A DNA stretch of 61,954 nucleotides from NCBI GenBank assembly GCA_938010615.1, contig CALLUY010000053.1, positions 1-61,954 on the forward strand. The letters run 5' to 3'. This document shows positions 7,220 to 16,016 of this stretch, piece after piece (the first letter of the stretch is position 1; each line of letters starts with the position of its first letter). The stretch comes from an uncultured Pirellulaceae bacterium (lineage in GTDB: Bacteria > Planctomycetota > Planctomycetia > Pirellulales > Pirellulaceae). The notes under the pieces were generated by a model, which was given only the letters and a program-made list of their open reading frames with translations, did no database searches and had not been told where the DNA came from. The translations under genes and the position numbers were made by a program.

Positions 7220-9655
7220 TCAGTTCCTGTCTTCAAAAATCTCGATCGTCGATCCGACCTCAATTTCCTTCTCAACCGTGATCTTTCCGCTTGGCCAACG
7301 AATTTTAAGCTGATCAATCTGAGGTTCAGAGCCCATGCCAATCTGAATGGTACGAGAATTTTGCACAGCGAACCCTTCGCCTGCGGACAAACGAAACTGG
7401 CGAGTTTGCTCTCCGGTCGTGACGCTGACCGTGGCTCCAATTGGATCGCGGGGGCTGAGATTCACACTGGGAGTCGCGGTTTTGTTTCCGCCAACAAGTC
7501 GTAGCTTCACGAACGCATTGGAGTTGGATGGCAGATTATTCTTCATTAGCCGAAATCGAGGGTGCTGGTTGGAAACGATGCCAAGGTCTACGGCCCCATC
7601 GTGGTTGAAGTCAAAAATCACGAATCCGCGGCCGTCCTCGGTGAAGTCGGAACCTGATCGAAGGGTGAAATCTTCGAAATTTTCGCCCCGTCGCAAGAAC
7701 ATTCGATTTCGTTCCTGCCCGCTGAAAGAGAACCCTTTGATGTCGTCGGTATCCGGATTGATTTGAAAAATGGACAACGTGTCATCGAGTCCACTCCATG
7801 CGGCGTGATCACGGAACTCTTTCGGTTGTTGAGGATCGAGGCGCGCGACCGCACGCCAGTTGCACGATCACAAATCTGCGTCAGCTCGCACGTCGTCCGG
7901 TGCCGTGTAAAACCCGCTGGGAACGTAAAGGTCCAACCAGCCATCGTTGTCAAAGTCCGCGAACTGTCCCCCGAACGACCAGCCAACTTTGGCGACGCGA
8001 AATTCTGATGCATCGGAGCCAGCGACTTGGGCGAATCGACCTCCATCGTTGCGAAACAGAAAGTTACCTTGAGCAGACTCAACGGATCGCCGATCGGCTT
8101 GTGAGAACTGTTTGAGAATTCGTTTGCCGGCCTTAGAGTACATCTCCGATACATAGAGGTCCAAGTCTCCATCGTTGTCGAAGTCACCCCACGAAGCGCC
8201 CATGCTGTAGCCCATCGTGTTGGGATCGATTAACTGGTTGGTCACGTCGGTGAAGACGGGTTTCGAGCTTCCTTTGACGGTGTCGTTTCTTAGAAAAGCA
8301 TCAGGAGCGAAATCGTTGCAGACGAAAAGGTCTTGGTCTCCGTCGTTATCCCAGTCGTGCCATACGCTTTGGTAACTGTTGCGCCATTGTTTCAGAGTGT
8401 CGTTGGTTTCGCATCGTCGTAATTTTCCATTGACGTTCATGAAAAGGATGTTGGCCGGGCCGCCTCGATCGACAAACGGATGATTCGATTGGAATCGTTT
8501 GAACTCGTCGCGATCGGATTCCGGAAGCATTTTGCTTTCCCAGCCGCTGCCAAACGCCGAACCAGAGGGAGAAACGTAGGTCGATAAGTAAAGGTCTAGT
8601 AAACCATCGCCGTTGATGTCTGCGACAGAACCGGCGGTCACGAAACGAACGAACTGCAGTTCGATGTCCATGGTTTTATCGCGACGGAAAGTACCGTTTT
8701 CATTGATGAAAAATTGGCTGTCGTGAATCGAGCCACCGACGAATGCGTCTTGATCTCCGTCATTGTCGAAGTCCGCAAACAGGACGCAGTTTGAGTTTGG
8801 CCCCACTGTCAGTCCGGATTCTTCAGTGGCATCATGGAACGTTCCGTTCACGTTTCGCAGCATCATGCCACCCGACCAGCGGTCTGTCAGAAACACGTCG
8901 TCCCATCGGTCACCGTCGTAGTCAACGACGCTTGCCGATGGAAACTGCCACGCCGATTCCCAATCGTTGAATCCAGGCAAACCTTCAACGAGCGGATCCA
9001 TGACTGTCGCTGATCGAATCGCTTCGAGCGTACGTTGTTGGTGCGAGGACCGCGAAATTTCCTCAAGCGTCGCGGCATTCGAAATGCACTCCTCCGTCGC
9101 GTCGCTGAATAAGGCATTTTCAATTTGCGTGACTTCAAACGAATGTTGTGTCCATTCAGATATTTCCCAAATCCTGTGGGCGTTGTCGCGAGTCCATCCA
9201 ATCGTTTGGAGTGCATTGACTCCCGTTATTCCTTGATCGACGCGGATCTTGCCTTCGAGTCGAACTTTCATGTCGAATCGCGTTTTGGAATCGTCAAACG
9301 TTCCTGACTCGGTCCCTAACTGGTATTCAATAAATTTCTGATCGCCAAGCACTGGCTGCCAAAGTACATCCAATGGTTCGTCGACAGATTGCGGGTTGTT
9401 TTCCCCAACGGCGGTGTGGCGAATGGTTTTGGAAAAAAGTTCCCTGATGTAATCCGTCGGAGGCTCTCCAGCTTCGTGGAAAGTGCCTGCGATTTGTGAA
9501 ACGTATGGCGAGAGATCGAGAATTGTCGATTCGGTTTCGATGATCTGATTGATCGTCTTTTCGAACGGGTCTTCCTGCTTGGCAGTTTTCACTTTAGTGC
9601 CGTTGTCACAACCTGCAATCAAAAGCAAAAACGTTAAGAGTAAGAAGCGATTCAT
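7220..9655 (-). CDS. FG-GAP/ASPIC-UnbV lipoprotein with in-frame UGA, candidate selenoprotein
   Basis: An 811-residue product if UGA codon 596 (7868-7870) is read as selenocysteine. Residues 1-16 are a lipoprotein signal (LLLIAGC, Cys16). Residues about 230-590 hold FG-GAP/VCBS repeats with calcium-loop motifs such as DFDNDGDQDAF, DINGDGLLDLY, DWDNDGDQDLF and DFDNDGWLDLY. After the UGA the frame continues without a break as Ser-Cys-Asn-Trp-Arg and ends in a complete ASPIC/UnbV domain (IGATVSV, LSAGEGFAVQNS, LKIRWPSGK). The UGA therefore splits a normal domain pair, and both halves are in the same frame. A SECIS-like hairpin follows the UGA. UGA is a normal stop elsewhere in the window, for example in uvrC. 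It starts 10 bp after the WYL regulator gene ends. A nonsense mutation or sequencing error is the main alternative. Confidence 0.82.
7834..7870 (-). promoter_or_regulatory. candidate bacterial SECIS element at the in-frame UGA
   Basis: On the minus strand, the UGA (7870-7868) is followed by 10 nt and then a 7-bp upper stem, GGCGUGC (7857-7851) with GCGCGCC (7846-7840), one pair being U-G, closed by the tetraloop GGUC (7850-7847). A lower stem pairs GAUCG (7869-7865, which includes two bases of the UGA) with CGAUC (7838-7834). The E. coli fdhF SECIS, from general knowledge, has the same GGUC apical loop at nearly the same distance from its UGA, and the UGA also lies in the lower stem. This would recruit SelB with Sec-tRNA. 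No selA, selB, selC or selD is in the window. Confidence 0.75.
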
Positions 9656-9665
9656 GTGCGTAACG

Positions 9666-10691
9666 TCAATCTTCGTAGTGCTCGACCATTTCCTTCGCAG
9701 TCACCTTGAGTTCCTGCCGTCTGTCTTCAGGCGACAACAGTTCCGCGTCGGCGCCTAATGCAAGTATCTTTGGAAGGATGTTGCGTGGGTTGGAAACGGG
9801 TACCGTCAAGACTGAGTGCGTGTCGGAGATTTTCTCGATCACCTGTTCCGGATGCCAGGGCTCTTCGGTAACCCAAACGGTGGCTCGCGAAGTAAGTTTG
9901 ATTTTGTAAGGAGTCTCGTCGTCGCTGGACCGAAAAATCGTTTGGCTGCTTCCGAAGAATTCGTCCATGTCCAAATCTTCAGGAGGCTTAAACCACTCGT
10001 CCAAAATGGTGGCTTTCGAAAATCGATCCAATTTCCAGACACGTACGCGAGATTTTTCATCTTCATCTTCATGAGCTGCCGCAATCGTGTAGAGGCTCGA
10101 GCGAAACAGGATGACTTCATAAGGTTCAATCTTACGAGTCTTCGCCGGTTTGTTTTCGCTCTGATAGACGACTTCTAAGACGCGGTGTTCCAAAATGCCG
10201 CGGTTGATCGTTTTGATGATTCCTTGCTTGCTCTCGTAGGACTTGATCGGCAAGCCCTGTACTCGAAAGGTCTTGCGATACTTTTCGTAGTGACTCAAAA
10301 CCGTGGCAGGGACTTCTTCCTTGACTTTGTTCCAGAAAGTTTCGATACCGGAACCGAATTGCGTTCCCGATAGAGGATGCATCAACTCGCGCCCCAGCGC
10401 CAGTGCGATCAGCTCAGTGGAGGAGAAGCTAATGCGCGTCGTTGTTTTCGCTAGCGGCCCCAGTTTCCAAATCTTACCGCGAGCCGAATCGTGTTGGTCG
10501 ACGTCGAATCCGGCAGCCTGTAAAGCTTCGAGGTCACGTTTGAGAGTACGGTTGTGAAGCGACGGCAATCCGAGTTCTTCAATCACATCATCATGCAATT
10601 CTTGGATCGTTTTTCCAAAGCGGACACGTTCCAAAATCTGCATAATCTTGTGCTGGCGAATCAATTGTTCGTTTCGTGCCATTGGGCTCAC
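9666..10691 (-). CDS. WYL-domain transcriptional regulator
   Basis: A DNA-binding regulator of the HTH-WYL type, 341 residues from the GTG at 10691; an ATG three codons later (10682) is equally plausible. The N-terminal 70 residues form a winged helix (MQILERVRFGKTIQELHDDV, then RTLKRDLEALQAAGFDV). The middle carries the WYL-like domain (KTINRGILEHRVLEVVYQS, IEPYEVILFRSSLYTIAA) and the end a WCX-like region (VWVTEEPWHPEQ, LGADAELLSPEDRR). WYL domains sense nucleic-acid or small ligands. The gene sits 10 bp upstream of the UGA-containing lipoprotein gene and may be cotranscribed with it. It faces queC across 187 bp. Confidence 0.88.
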   Translation of the reverse strand: MSPMARNEQLIRQHKIMQILERVRFGKTIQELHDDVIEELGLPSLHNRTLKRDLEALQAAGFDVDQHDSARGKIWKLGPLAKTTTRISFSSTELIALALGRELMHPLSGTQFGSGIETFWNKVKEEVPATVLSHYEKYRKTFRVQGLPIKSYESKQGIIKTINRGILEHRVLEVVYQSENKPAKTRKIEPYEVILFRSSLYTIAAAHEDEDEKSRVRVWKLDRFSKATILDEWFKPPEDLDMDEFFGSSQTIFRSSDDETPYKIKLTSRATVWVTEEPWHPEQVIEKISDTHSVLTVPVSNPRNILPKILALGADAELLSPEDRRQELKVTAKEMVEHYED

Positions 10692-10878
10692 AATTCCCGG
10701 TCATGCTGGATATAGTAGGCGAGTCATTTTCGGACTCAAGGTTGACGTTCGGTCTGGGACAGCCCGAGCTTCAACTGGTCTGTTAGCCTAACGACTGACT
10801 TAGTTTTTGGGAACGAGCGACGACGAAAATCGCGAATCACGATACTCAATTTTTGCCAAAATTCTTTGTAGATTCATC

Positions 10879-11679
10879 ATGGGAAGATCACGAACTGCTG
10901 TCGTTTGCCTTAGCGGCGGAATGGACTCAACCGCGCTGCTGATGCGATTGCTGGCCGAACGACGAAAAGTCTACGGGCTGTGCTTCAATTACGGACAGAA
11001 GCACTTGCTGGAACTTAAAAGGCTCTACGCGAATATTGAGTACCTTCGCGAAAACGATATCGAGATGAGTTGCGAAACGATCGAGATTCCAAAACTTGGC
11101 GATCTGTTTCATTCGGCACTAACGGACTCAAATTGGCAAGTTCCCAAAGGCCACTACGAGCAGGAGAACATGCGTCAGACGGTCGTGCCAAACCGAAACG
11201 CGATTTTTGCGTCGATCGCTTACGGCTACGCGTTGTCGATCGCGATCCAGCACGATGCTCAAGTGGATTTTTGTCTTGGCGTGCACGCCGGTGATCACGC
11301 AATCTATCCGGACTGCCGCCCGGAGTTCTATCAATCAATCTTTCATGCGTTTTCGATCGGTAACTGGGACAGCGAAAAAGTTCACTTGCATATTCCGTAC
11401 ATTAACGGTGACAAGTACACGATTTTGCAGGAAGCGGCCGGTTCAATCGAAACACTGGAATTGGACTTTGATACGATCTTTCGCAACACTTGCACCAGTT
11501 ACCAGCCCGATTCGTCCGGGCGATCACACGGTTTAACTGGTTCAGACGTCGAACGAATTTTGGCGTTTCACAAGTTCAATCGACGCGATCCAATCGATTA
11601 CGTTGAACCTTGGGAAGTCGTGGTGAAGAAAGCGTTGGCCGTTGAGTCGCAATATCGGGCAGAGGCGGAAGAAACGTAA
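10879..11679 (+). CDS. queC: QueC-like 7-cyano-7-deazaguanine synthase, zinc site degenerate
   Basis: An ATP-dependent amide/nitrile-forming enzyme of queuosine precursor (preQ0) synthesis. The start is placed at the ATG before GRSRTAVV, giving 266 residues; an upstream TTG at 10807 adds nothing conserved. The PP-loop SGGMDST is at residues 12-18. VPNRNAIFASIAYGYA and GVHAGDHAIYPDCRPEF match the family. The usual C-terminal zinc site, four cysteines in a short stretch, is nearly absent: only one Cys remains in NTCTSYQ, and the segment that follows (SGRSHGLTGSDVER) has none. It may be a zinc-independent subgroup. No other que genes are close. Confidence 0.85.
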   Translation: MGRSRTAVVCLSGGMDSTALLMRLLAERRKVYGLCFNYGQKHLLELKRLYANIEYLRENDIEMSCETIEIPKLGDLFHSALTDSNWQVPKGHYEQENMRQTVVPNRNAIFASIAYGYALSIAIQHDAQVDFCLGVHAGDHAIYPDCRPEFYQSIFHAFSIGNWDSEKVHLHIPYINGDKYTILQEAAGSIETLELDFDTIFRNTCTSYQPDSSGRSHGLTGSDVERILAFHKFNRRDPIDYVEPWEVVVKKALAVESQYRAEAEET

Positions 11680-11756
11680 ATGAAAAGAGCCGCGAATCGC
11701 GAGGAGAGGCTCCAAGGGAATCACGGCCGATTTTGAACCGGTTGGAAGTGGTTCGA

Positions 11757-12242
11757 CTATTCGTCGTCTTCTTCGCCTTCGTACTCTGTGTCGAGAGTTT
11801 CTTCTTCGACGACTTTAGTCTTGTCTTCGTTTGGGTCGAACATTAATTCCGCTGCATCGGCAACCTGACGGTAGCCAATCTTCATCAGCACTTCAAGGAT
11901 CTCGCTGCAAGTCGGGAACATGCGACCGGACTGACGCTTGTAGTCGTCCATGGCTTGCATGAATTCGATTTCCTGTTCGTTGTAGTCACGCTCGCAGGTT
12001 GTTGGATCGATTTGGCGACGACGCTTACGACGCTCAACTGGCGGATTGATATCTTGCTTGCGACGGCCAGTTTCGTTGAGCAATTCAAGTGACTCGGAAT
12101 CAGTTTGCTTGGCGTTTTTGGCTTTGGTCGTCGAAGCTTTTTTAGAAGCCTTCGCTTTGACTTTGGTTGCCTTCTTTTTGGTTGCCTTTTTGGCAGTAGT
12201 TTTAGTCGACTTCTTTGCGGGAGCTTTTTTTGTTTTAGACAT
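11757..12242 (-). CDS. hypothetical protein with histone-like basic head and acidic tail
   Basis: A 161-residue protein with no recognised function. Residues 1-45 are almost only Lys, Ala and Thr, in AKK-type repeats like bacterial histone H1-like tails. The middle (about 65-140) is a compact, conserved-looking domain with [33 protein letters not shown] and [17 protein letters not shown]. The last 25 residues are strongly acidic ([16 protein letters not shown]). The opposite charges suggest intramolecular or nucleic-acid contacts. It converges on queC with a 77-bp gap. Similar AKK-rich heads occur on UvrC in this window, so the tail may be a lineage habit. Confidence 0.75.
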   Translation of the reverse strand: MSKTKKAPAKKSTKTTAKKATKKKATKVKAKASKKASTTKAKNAKQTDSESLELLNETGRRKQDINPPVERRKRRRQIDPTTCERDYNEQEIEFMQAMDDYKRQSGRMFPTCSEILEVLMKIGYRQVADAAELMFDPNEDKTKVVEEETLDTEYEGEEDDE

Positions 12243-12494
12243 GATGTTTTCTTCTGACCTTGTGGCTAGGGAACCAATTCAAATTTGCTTTAAGGTCAAC
12301 ACCTCCGTTGTGTCGACCAGCAAAAATACACGCTTAGGTGAAGATGAAGGGGCAAATCTGAAAAAACGCCCTGGATAAAGGAAACCGGTCAGGAAAGAAG
12401 TCCGTTTGTTCGGCTGATGACGATTGCGTAATCGTTTCAGGCAAATGAACGCGCGAAAACGGGGTCGGAGTGCCTAGAACGTCAAGCTTGACCG
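12243..12494. other. intergenic region
   Basis: 252 bp between two minus-strand genes. It should hold the promoter and leader of the basic/acidic protein gene at its left end. No ORF, no clear terminator and no repeat-family member was recognised. Confidence 0.4.
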
Positions 12495-14912
12495 TTACTT
12501 TTGCGTTCGATTTGGCTGACGAGCGGCTGCGATTCGTTCCGGCGACAGCGAGGCGAAGAACGTGTGACGGCCCGGAGCAGGCTCGATCGTGATGTCCTTG
12601 CCGAATATTTCCTTGATTCGATCGATGTTTGAATCTGAGGCAACGATCGTCGACTGAGGTTGTTTTAAGAGCTTGGCTTCCATGTCGGACAAAGCTTCTT
12701 CGTCGATCTTGACGATACTTTTGCCGGGCAAGTAAAGATCTGCACCGAATGCATCGCGACCAAAGTAGATGATGGGGATGGATTTTCGGTTCTGTCCAAG
12801 TTGGCTCAGAGAGCTCAGAATCGAGCGGTCTTGGGCAATCGTTGGAACCAAATGATTGACTCCTAGGAACACAAATAGCATGCCGATCGCGGCAGTGGCG
12901 ATCCACGACGTGTTTCGTTTTGTAGAACGTTTGATCGAATAGCGAACTACAAGGGCAATGCTGACAACGACGGCGCAAGCCAGCACAACGGAAGCTTGGT
13001 AGTTTTCGAATTGATACATGATCAACGCAGAAACGATCAGTGACAAGACAGAAACTCCGATCGCGATTCGTTTCGGCAGTCGATCAAAACGGCTTCGCAA
13101 TGCGGAAGTTTGTTTCAATTCGAGGTTGAAAATGACGCCCGTCAGCAAGGCAATTAATGGGAAGGCCGGTAGTACGTAAGCCGGAAGTTTGCACTGCGAC
13201 AGAGAGAAAAATCCGACGATCCAAAATGCGGAGATCGCCAAAAGTCCGTGGGCAGGCAACCGACTCATGCGATACTTTTGCTTGCTGGACAGGATGAATT
13301 GAATGGCGCGAGGCAGTAAAATGGACGCCGGAAACATGAACAGCCACAGGATCGGCAGATAGTACCAGAACGGCTCCTGATGGTTAAAGGCATCGGAAAA
13401 CCGGAGAACGTGATGCTTCCAGAGGAAGTAGGACACGAATTCCGGACTGCGAATCGATGTTACGACGAACCATGGGGCAGCAACAAGTACGGCAGGGACG
13501 AGCAGAAGTTTCGTGGCCGCGACAACCGACTGGCCTCGCACTTGACGGTTGAGAAACATCCAAGCGAACAATGGAGGTACTGTCAGCACGAGGCAAATTG
13601 GCCCTTTCGCAAGGATACCCAATCCCAACGCGATCCCTGAAGTGATCAACCATCCTCGGCTGAATTTTCGATTGCCATTCGCCGAGACTCCGACTGCGAC
13701 TCCCAACGTCACCATGGTCGTGAAGAGTGTAAGCAATGCATCCATCGTGACGTAGCGAGCTTGGAACGTGAATCCCCAAGCCAAAAGCATCGCGACGGCT
13801 GCGAATGCCGCCGGTCGAAAGCCGGTTAATTTTGATCCTGCTGCGATCATGAATCCCAACAAGACGAGGCTGCTCAAAATGGATGGAAGCCGTGTTGTGA
13901 ACTCGCTGACACCAAAACATTGGTAGCTGACAGCGGTCATCCAGGCGAGCAACGGCGGTTTGTCCCAGTATGGTTCGCCATCAAGTGAGAGTGAAATCCA
14001 ATTTCCTGATTCCAAGATGTTCATGGCCAGCTGCGCGTTGCGAGTTTCGTCCGGTTCGAACAAAGGGTAGCCACTATTGGCAAACAGGATGAACGCAGCC
14101 ATCAAGAGGATTACAGCCGTGGCAGCAATGTGTTTCCAGGGCGATATCGATTGGCTGGACTTGGACGGGCGACCCGGAAATGCGAGTTCGCTGAACCAGA
14201 ACTGTAGGTTTCGTCCAATTGAACGTTTGATCGATTTTGACTTTGGGAGATGCGGATCAGCCGAGTTTGTTTTCGTCCATTGAGTCTCCGGCTGACGTGA
14301 CTGGCAGGTGTATTGTTCGACTCGATGGCCTTTGAGTCTCGCGACGGCAAGCAGTTGAGATACCGAGTCGGCGAATTGGTGGTCGAGCCGGTGGAGATTG
14401 ATTTTGGATAGCAAGGCCTTCGGGCACGTGACAAAGCCAGGTGCCAGTCGGTTCTTTTGGACTCCCAGCAAAGCGCGAGTTATCAGACAGTAGAACCAAG
14501 CAAGAATTTTTCTGGATCCGGGGGCACGTGTGGGGCGAAAGCTCCACGATCGAAAGGTCTCTGTGTTACAAGTTGGATTCCCGATATTCCAGTGAGCCTC
14601 ATCGAATTCATAAACTGCATCGATGATGGCGATCCGTTCAAATTTGGCGGAACGAACCGCTATATCAAGGCTCTGCACGGAGTGTGTTTGTTGAGCTTCG
14701 GACAACGGAGCAAGGCGCGGACCTTCCGCTGAAATGACGATAAACTCAGCTGGAATGTTCTGATTCTGAAAATAAGTCCTCGTATCACCGATCAGTTTTC
14801 CTTGATGGAAAACATCTTCGAACAGAATGACTGATACCCCTGACGGACTTTCCTCGACCGTTTCGAGCGATTTTTCTTCGCTGACTGGAGTTGGATTTTC
14901 AGGTGTTTGCAC
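12495..14912 (-). CDS. GT39/ArnT-like membrane glycosyltransferase with degenerate GT2-like N-terminus
   Basis: An 805-residue two-part protein. Residues about 25-250 resemble a dolichyl-phosphate-mannose-synthase-like GT2 domain in layout (nucleotide-fold start SVILFEDVF, then the late segment LAWFYCLITRALLG with APGFVTCPKALL). However, the usual Asp-x-Asp motif is replaced by IIDAVYEF, so catalysis is doubtful. Residues about 265-805 are a polytopic glycosyltransferase of the PMT/ArnT type: first loop LFEPDETRNAQLAMNI with the catalytic Asp-Glu, then YWDKPPLLAWM and about a dozen membrane helices. Such enzymes transfer sugars from polyprenyl-phosphate donors on the outer face of the inner membrane. 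The acceptor is unknown. Confidence 0.82.
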   Translation of the reverse strand: MQTPENPTPVSEEKSLETVEESPSGVSVILFEDVFHQGKLIGDTRTYFQNQNIPAEFIVISAEGPRLAPLSEAQQTHSVQSLDIAVRSAKFERIAIIDAVYEFDEAHWNIGNPTCNTETFRSWSFRPTRAPGSRKILAWFYCLITRALLGVQKNRLAPGFVTCPKALLSKINLHRLDHQFADSVSQLLAVARLKGHRVEQYTCQSRQPETQWTKTNSADPHLPKSKSIKRSIGRNLQFWFSELAFPGRPSKSSQSISPWKHIAATAVILLMAAFILFANSGYPLFEPDETRNAQLAMNILESGNWISLSLDGEPYWDKPPLLAWMTAVSYQCFGVSEFTTRLPSILSSLVLLGFMIAAGSKLTGFRPAAFAAVAMLLAWGFTFQARYVTMDALLTLFTTMVTLGVAVGVSANGNRKFSRGWLITSGIALGLGILAKGPICLVLTVPPLFAWMFLNRQVRGQSVVAATKLLLVPAVLVAAPWFVVTSIRSPEFVSYFLWKHHVLRFSDAFNHQEPFWYYLPILWLFMFPASILLPRAIQFILSSKQKYRMSRLPAHGLLAISAFWIVGFFSLSQCKLPAYVLPAFPLIALLTGVIFNLELKQTSALRSRFDRLPKRIAIGVSVLSLIVSALIMYQFENYQASVVLACAVVVSIALVVRYSIKRSTKRNTSWIATAAIGMLFVFLGVNHLVPTIAQDRSILSSLSQLGQNRKSIPIIYFGRDAFGADLYLPGKSIVKIDEEALSDMEAKLLKQPQSTIVASDSNIDRIKEIFGKDITIEPAPGRHTFFASLSPERIAAARQPNRTQK

Positions 14913-15073
14913 TTTGATTCTACGTCTGCCAGATTGAGTCGAACTCGTAGTTCGCGGACAGTAGAATTGTCTGCAAGCAATGTCAATTGCAGTCAGATCG
15001 AATGCGTTGGCTGGGAGGAATGCGGGCTTTGCGGTATCTCTTTCAGGGAACGATCAGGCGTGTCGATGCGATT

Positions 15074-15928
15074 TCACTTCCACGCGAACTCAGTGCCGGT
15101 CAAGCGCTCAAAGGCGTCGACGTATTTGGCCCGAGTCTTATCAACGATTTCCGCAGGCAGTTCGGGAGGCGAGCTGTTTTTGTCCCAAGTTGTCGTTTCG
15201 AGATATTCGCGAACGAATTGTTTGTCGAAAGAAGGCTGGTTTTCCCCGGGACGATATTGATCCGCTGGCCAAAACCGGGAGCTGTCGGGAGTAAGGACTT
15301 CATCGATGAGAATGAGCTCTTCTTCGAACCAACCCCATTCGAGTTTGGTGTCGGCAAGGATAATGCCGCAGCTTTTCGCGTGAGCCAGACCCTTTTGGTA
15401 GACGTCGATACTTTTGTCCCGCAGTTCGTTCGCTACATCCGATCCGACGGATTTCGCCATAACTTCAAACGAAATATTCTCGTCATGTCCGGCGTCGGCT
15501 TTGGTCGCGGGAGTGAAAAGCGGTTCCTCAAACGCCACACAATTCGGCAGCCCAGGAGAAAGCTGGATTCCGCAGACCTCACCGGTTGCCTGATAGTCTC
15601 GCCAGCCTGATCCAACGAGGTATCCTCGAATGACGCATTCGATAGGAACGACTTTGCACTTCTTGACCACCATGGATCGACCGGCCAAATCGTCCGCGTT
15701 CAATCCGTTTGGAATTTGGATTCCTGTGAGGTCTTCGGTGACGAAGTGGTTTTCGATTCCGAGCAACTCAAACCAAAACTTGCTGATTTGCGTTAGGACT
15801 CGACCTTTATCCGGAATCGGCGTCGGGAACACCCAATCGAACGCACTTATGCGGTCACTGGCAACCATCAAGTAGTAATCACCAACGTCGTAAACGTCTC
15901 GAACTTTGCCTTGTCGAATAAGCGTCAT
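15074..15928 (-). CDS. purC: phosphoribosylaminoimidazole-succinocarboxamide synthase
   Basis: Purine synthesis: joins CAIR and aspartate to give SAICAR, with ATP. 284 residues. The N-terminal block QGKVRDVYDVGDYYLMVASD with RISAFDWVFPTPIPDKG, the GYLVGSGWRDYQATG segment and the SGL-type LILADTKLEWG with LIDEVLTPDSSRFW match the SAICAR synthase signatures of the single-domain (yeast-like) type. The start ATG is supported by the family N-terminus. Neighbours are not purine genes. It lies 161 bp upstream of the membrane glycosyltransferase start on the same strand (purC reads away from it), so it is probably its own unit. Confidence 0.96.
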   Translation of the reverse strand: MTLIRQGKVRDVYDVGDYYLMVASDRISAFDWVFPTPIPDKGRVLTQISKFWFELLGIENHFVTEDLTGIQIPNGLNADDLAGRSMVVKKCKVVPIECVIRGYLVGSGWRDYQATGEVCGIQLSPGLPNCVAFEEPLFTPATKADAGHDENISFEVMAKSVGSDVANELRDKSIDVYQKGLAHAKSCGIILADTKLEWGWFEEELILIDEVLTPDSSRFWPADQYRPGENQPSFDKQFVREYLETTTWDKNSSPPELPAEIVDKTRAKYVDAFERLTGTEFAWK

Positions 15929-16016
15929 CAGAATCTATGCAAATCTGGGTAAGAAAGTACTGGATACCACGATAACGACATCACCTGCAAATCAAAAGCC
16001 GGTGTGGTAGAATTTA

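Noticed and set aside
7099..7440. N-terminal extension of gltA to 7440
   Set aside because: The extra 114 codons have no family similarity and run into the 3' end of the neighbouring UnbV gene. The ATG at 7098 has a ribosome site and gives the normal length.
7220..7777. Separate small gene for the UnbV domain starting at 7777
   Set aside because: The start would be a TTG without a ribosome site in the middle of a continuous frame, and the sequence from the UGA to 7777 is also family-like, so it is part of one gene.
10807..10878. Upstream TTG start for queC
   Set aside because: The 24 extra codons lack conservation, and the ATG at 10879 fits the family start just before the PP-loop strand.
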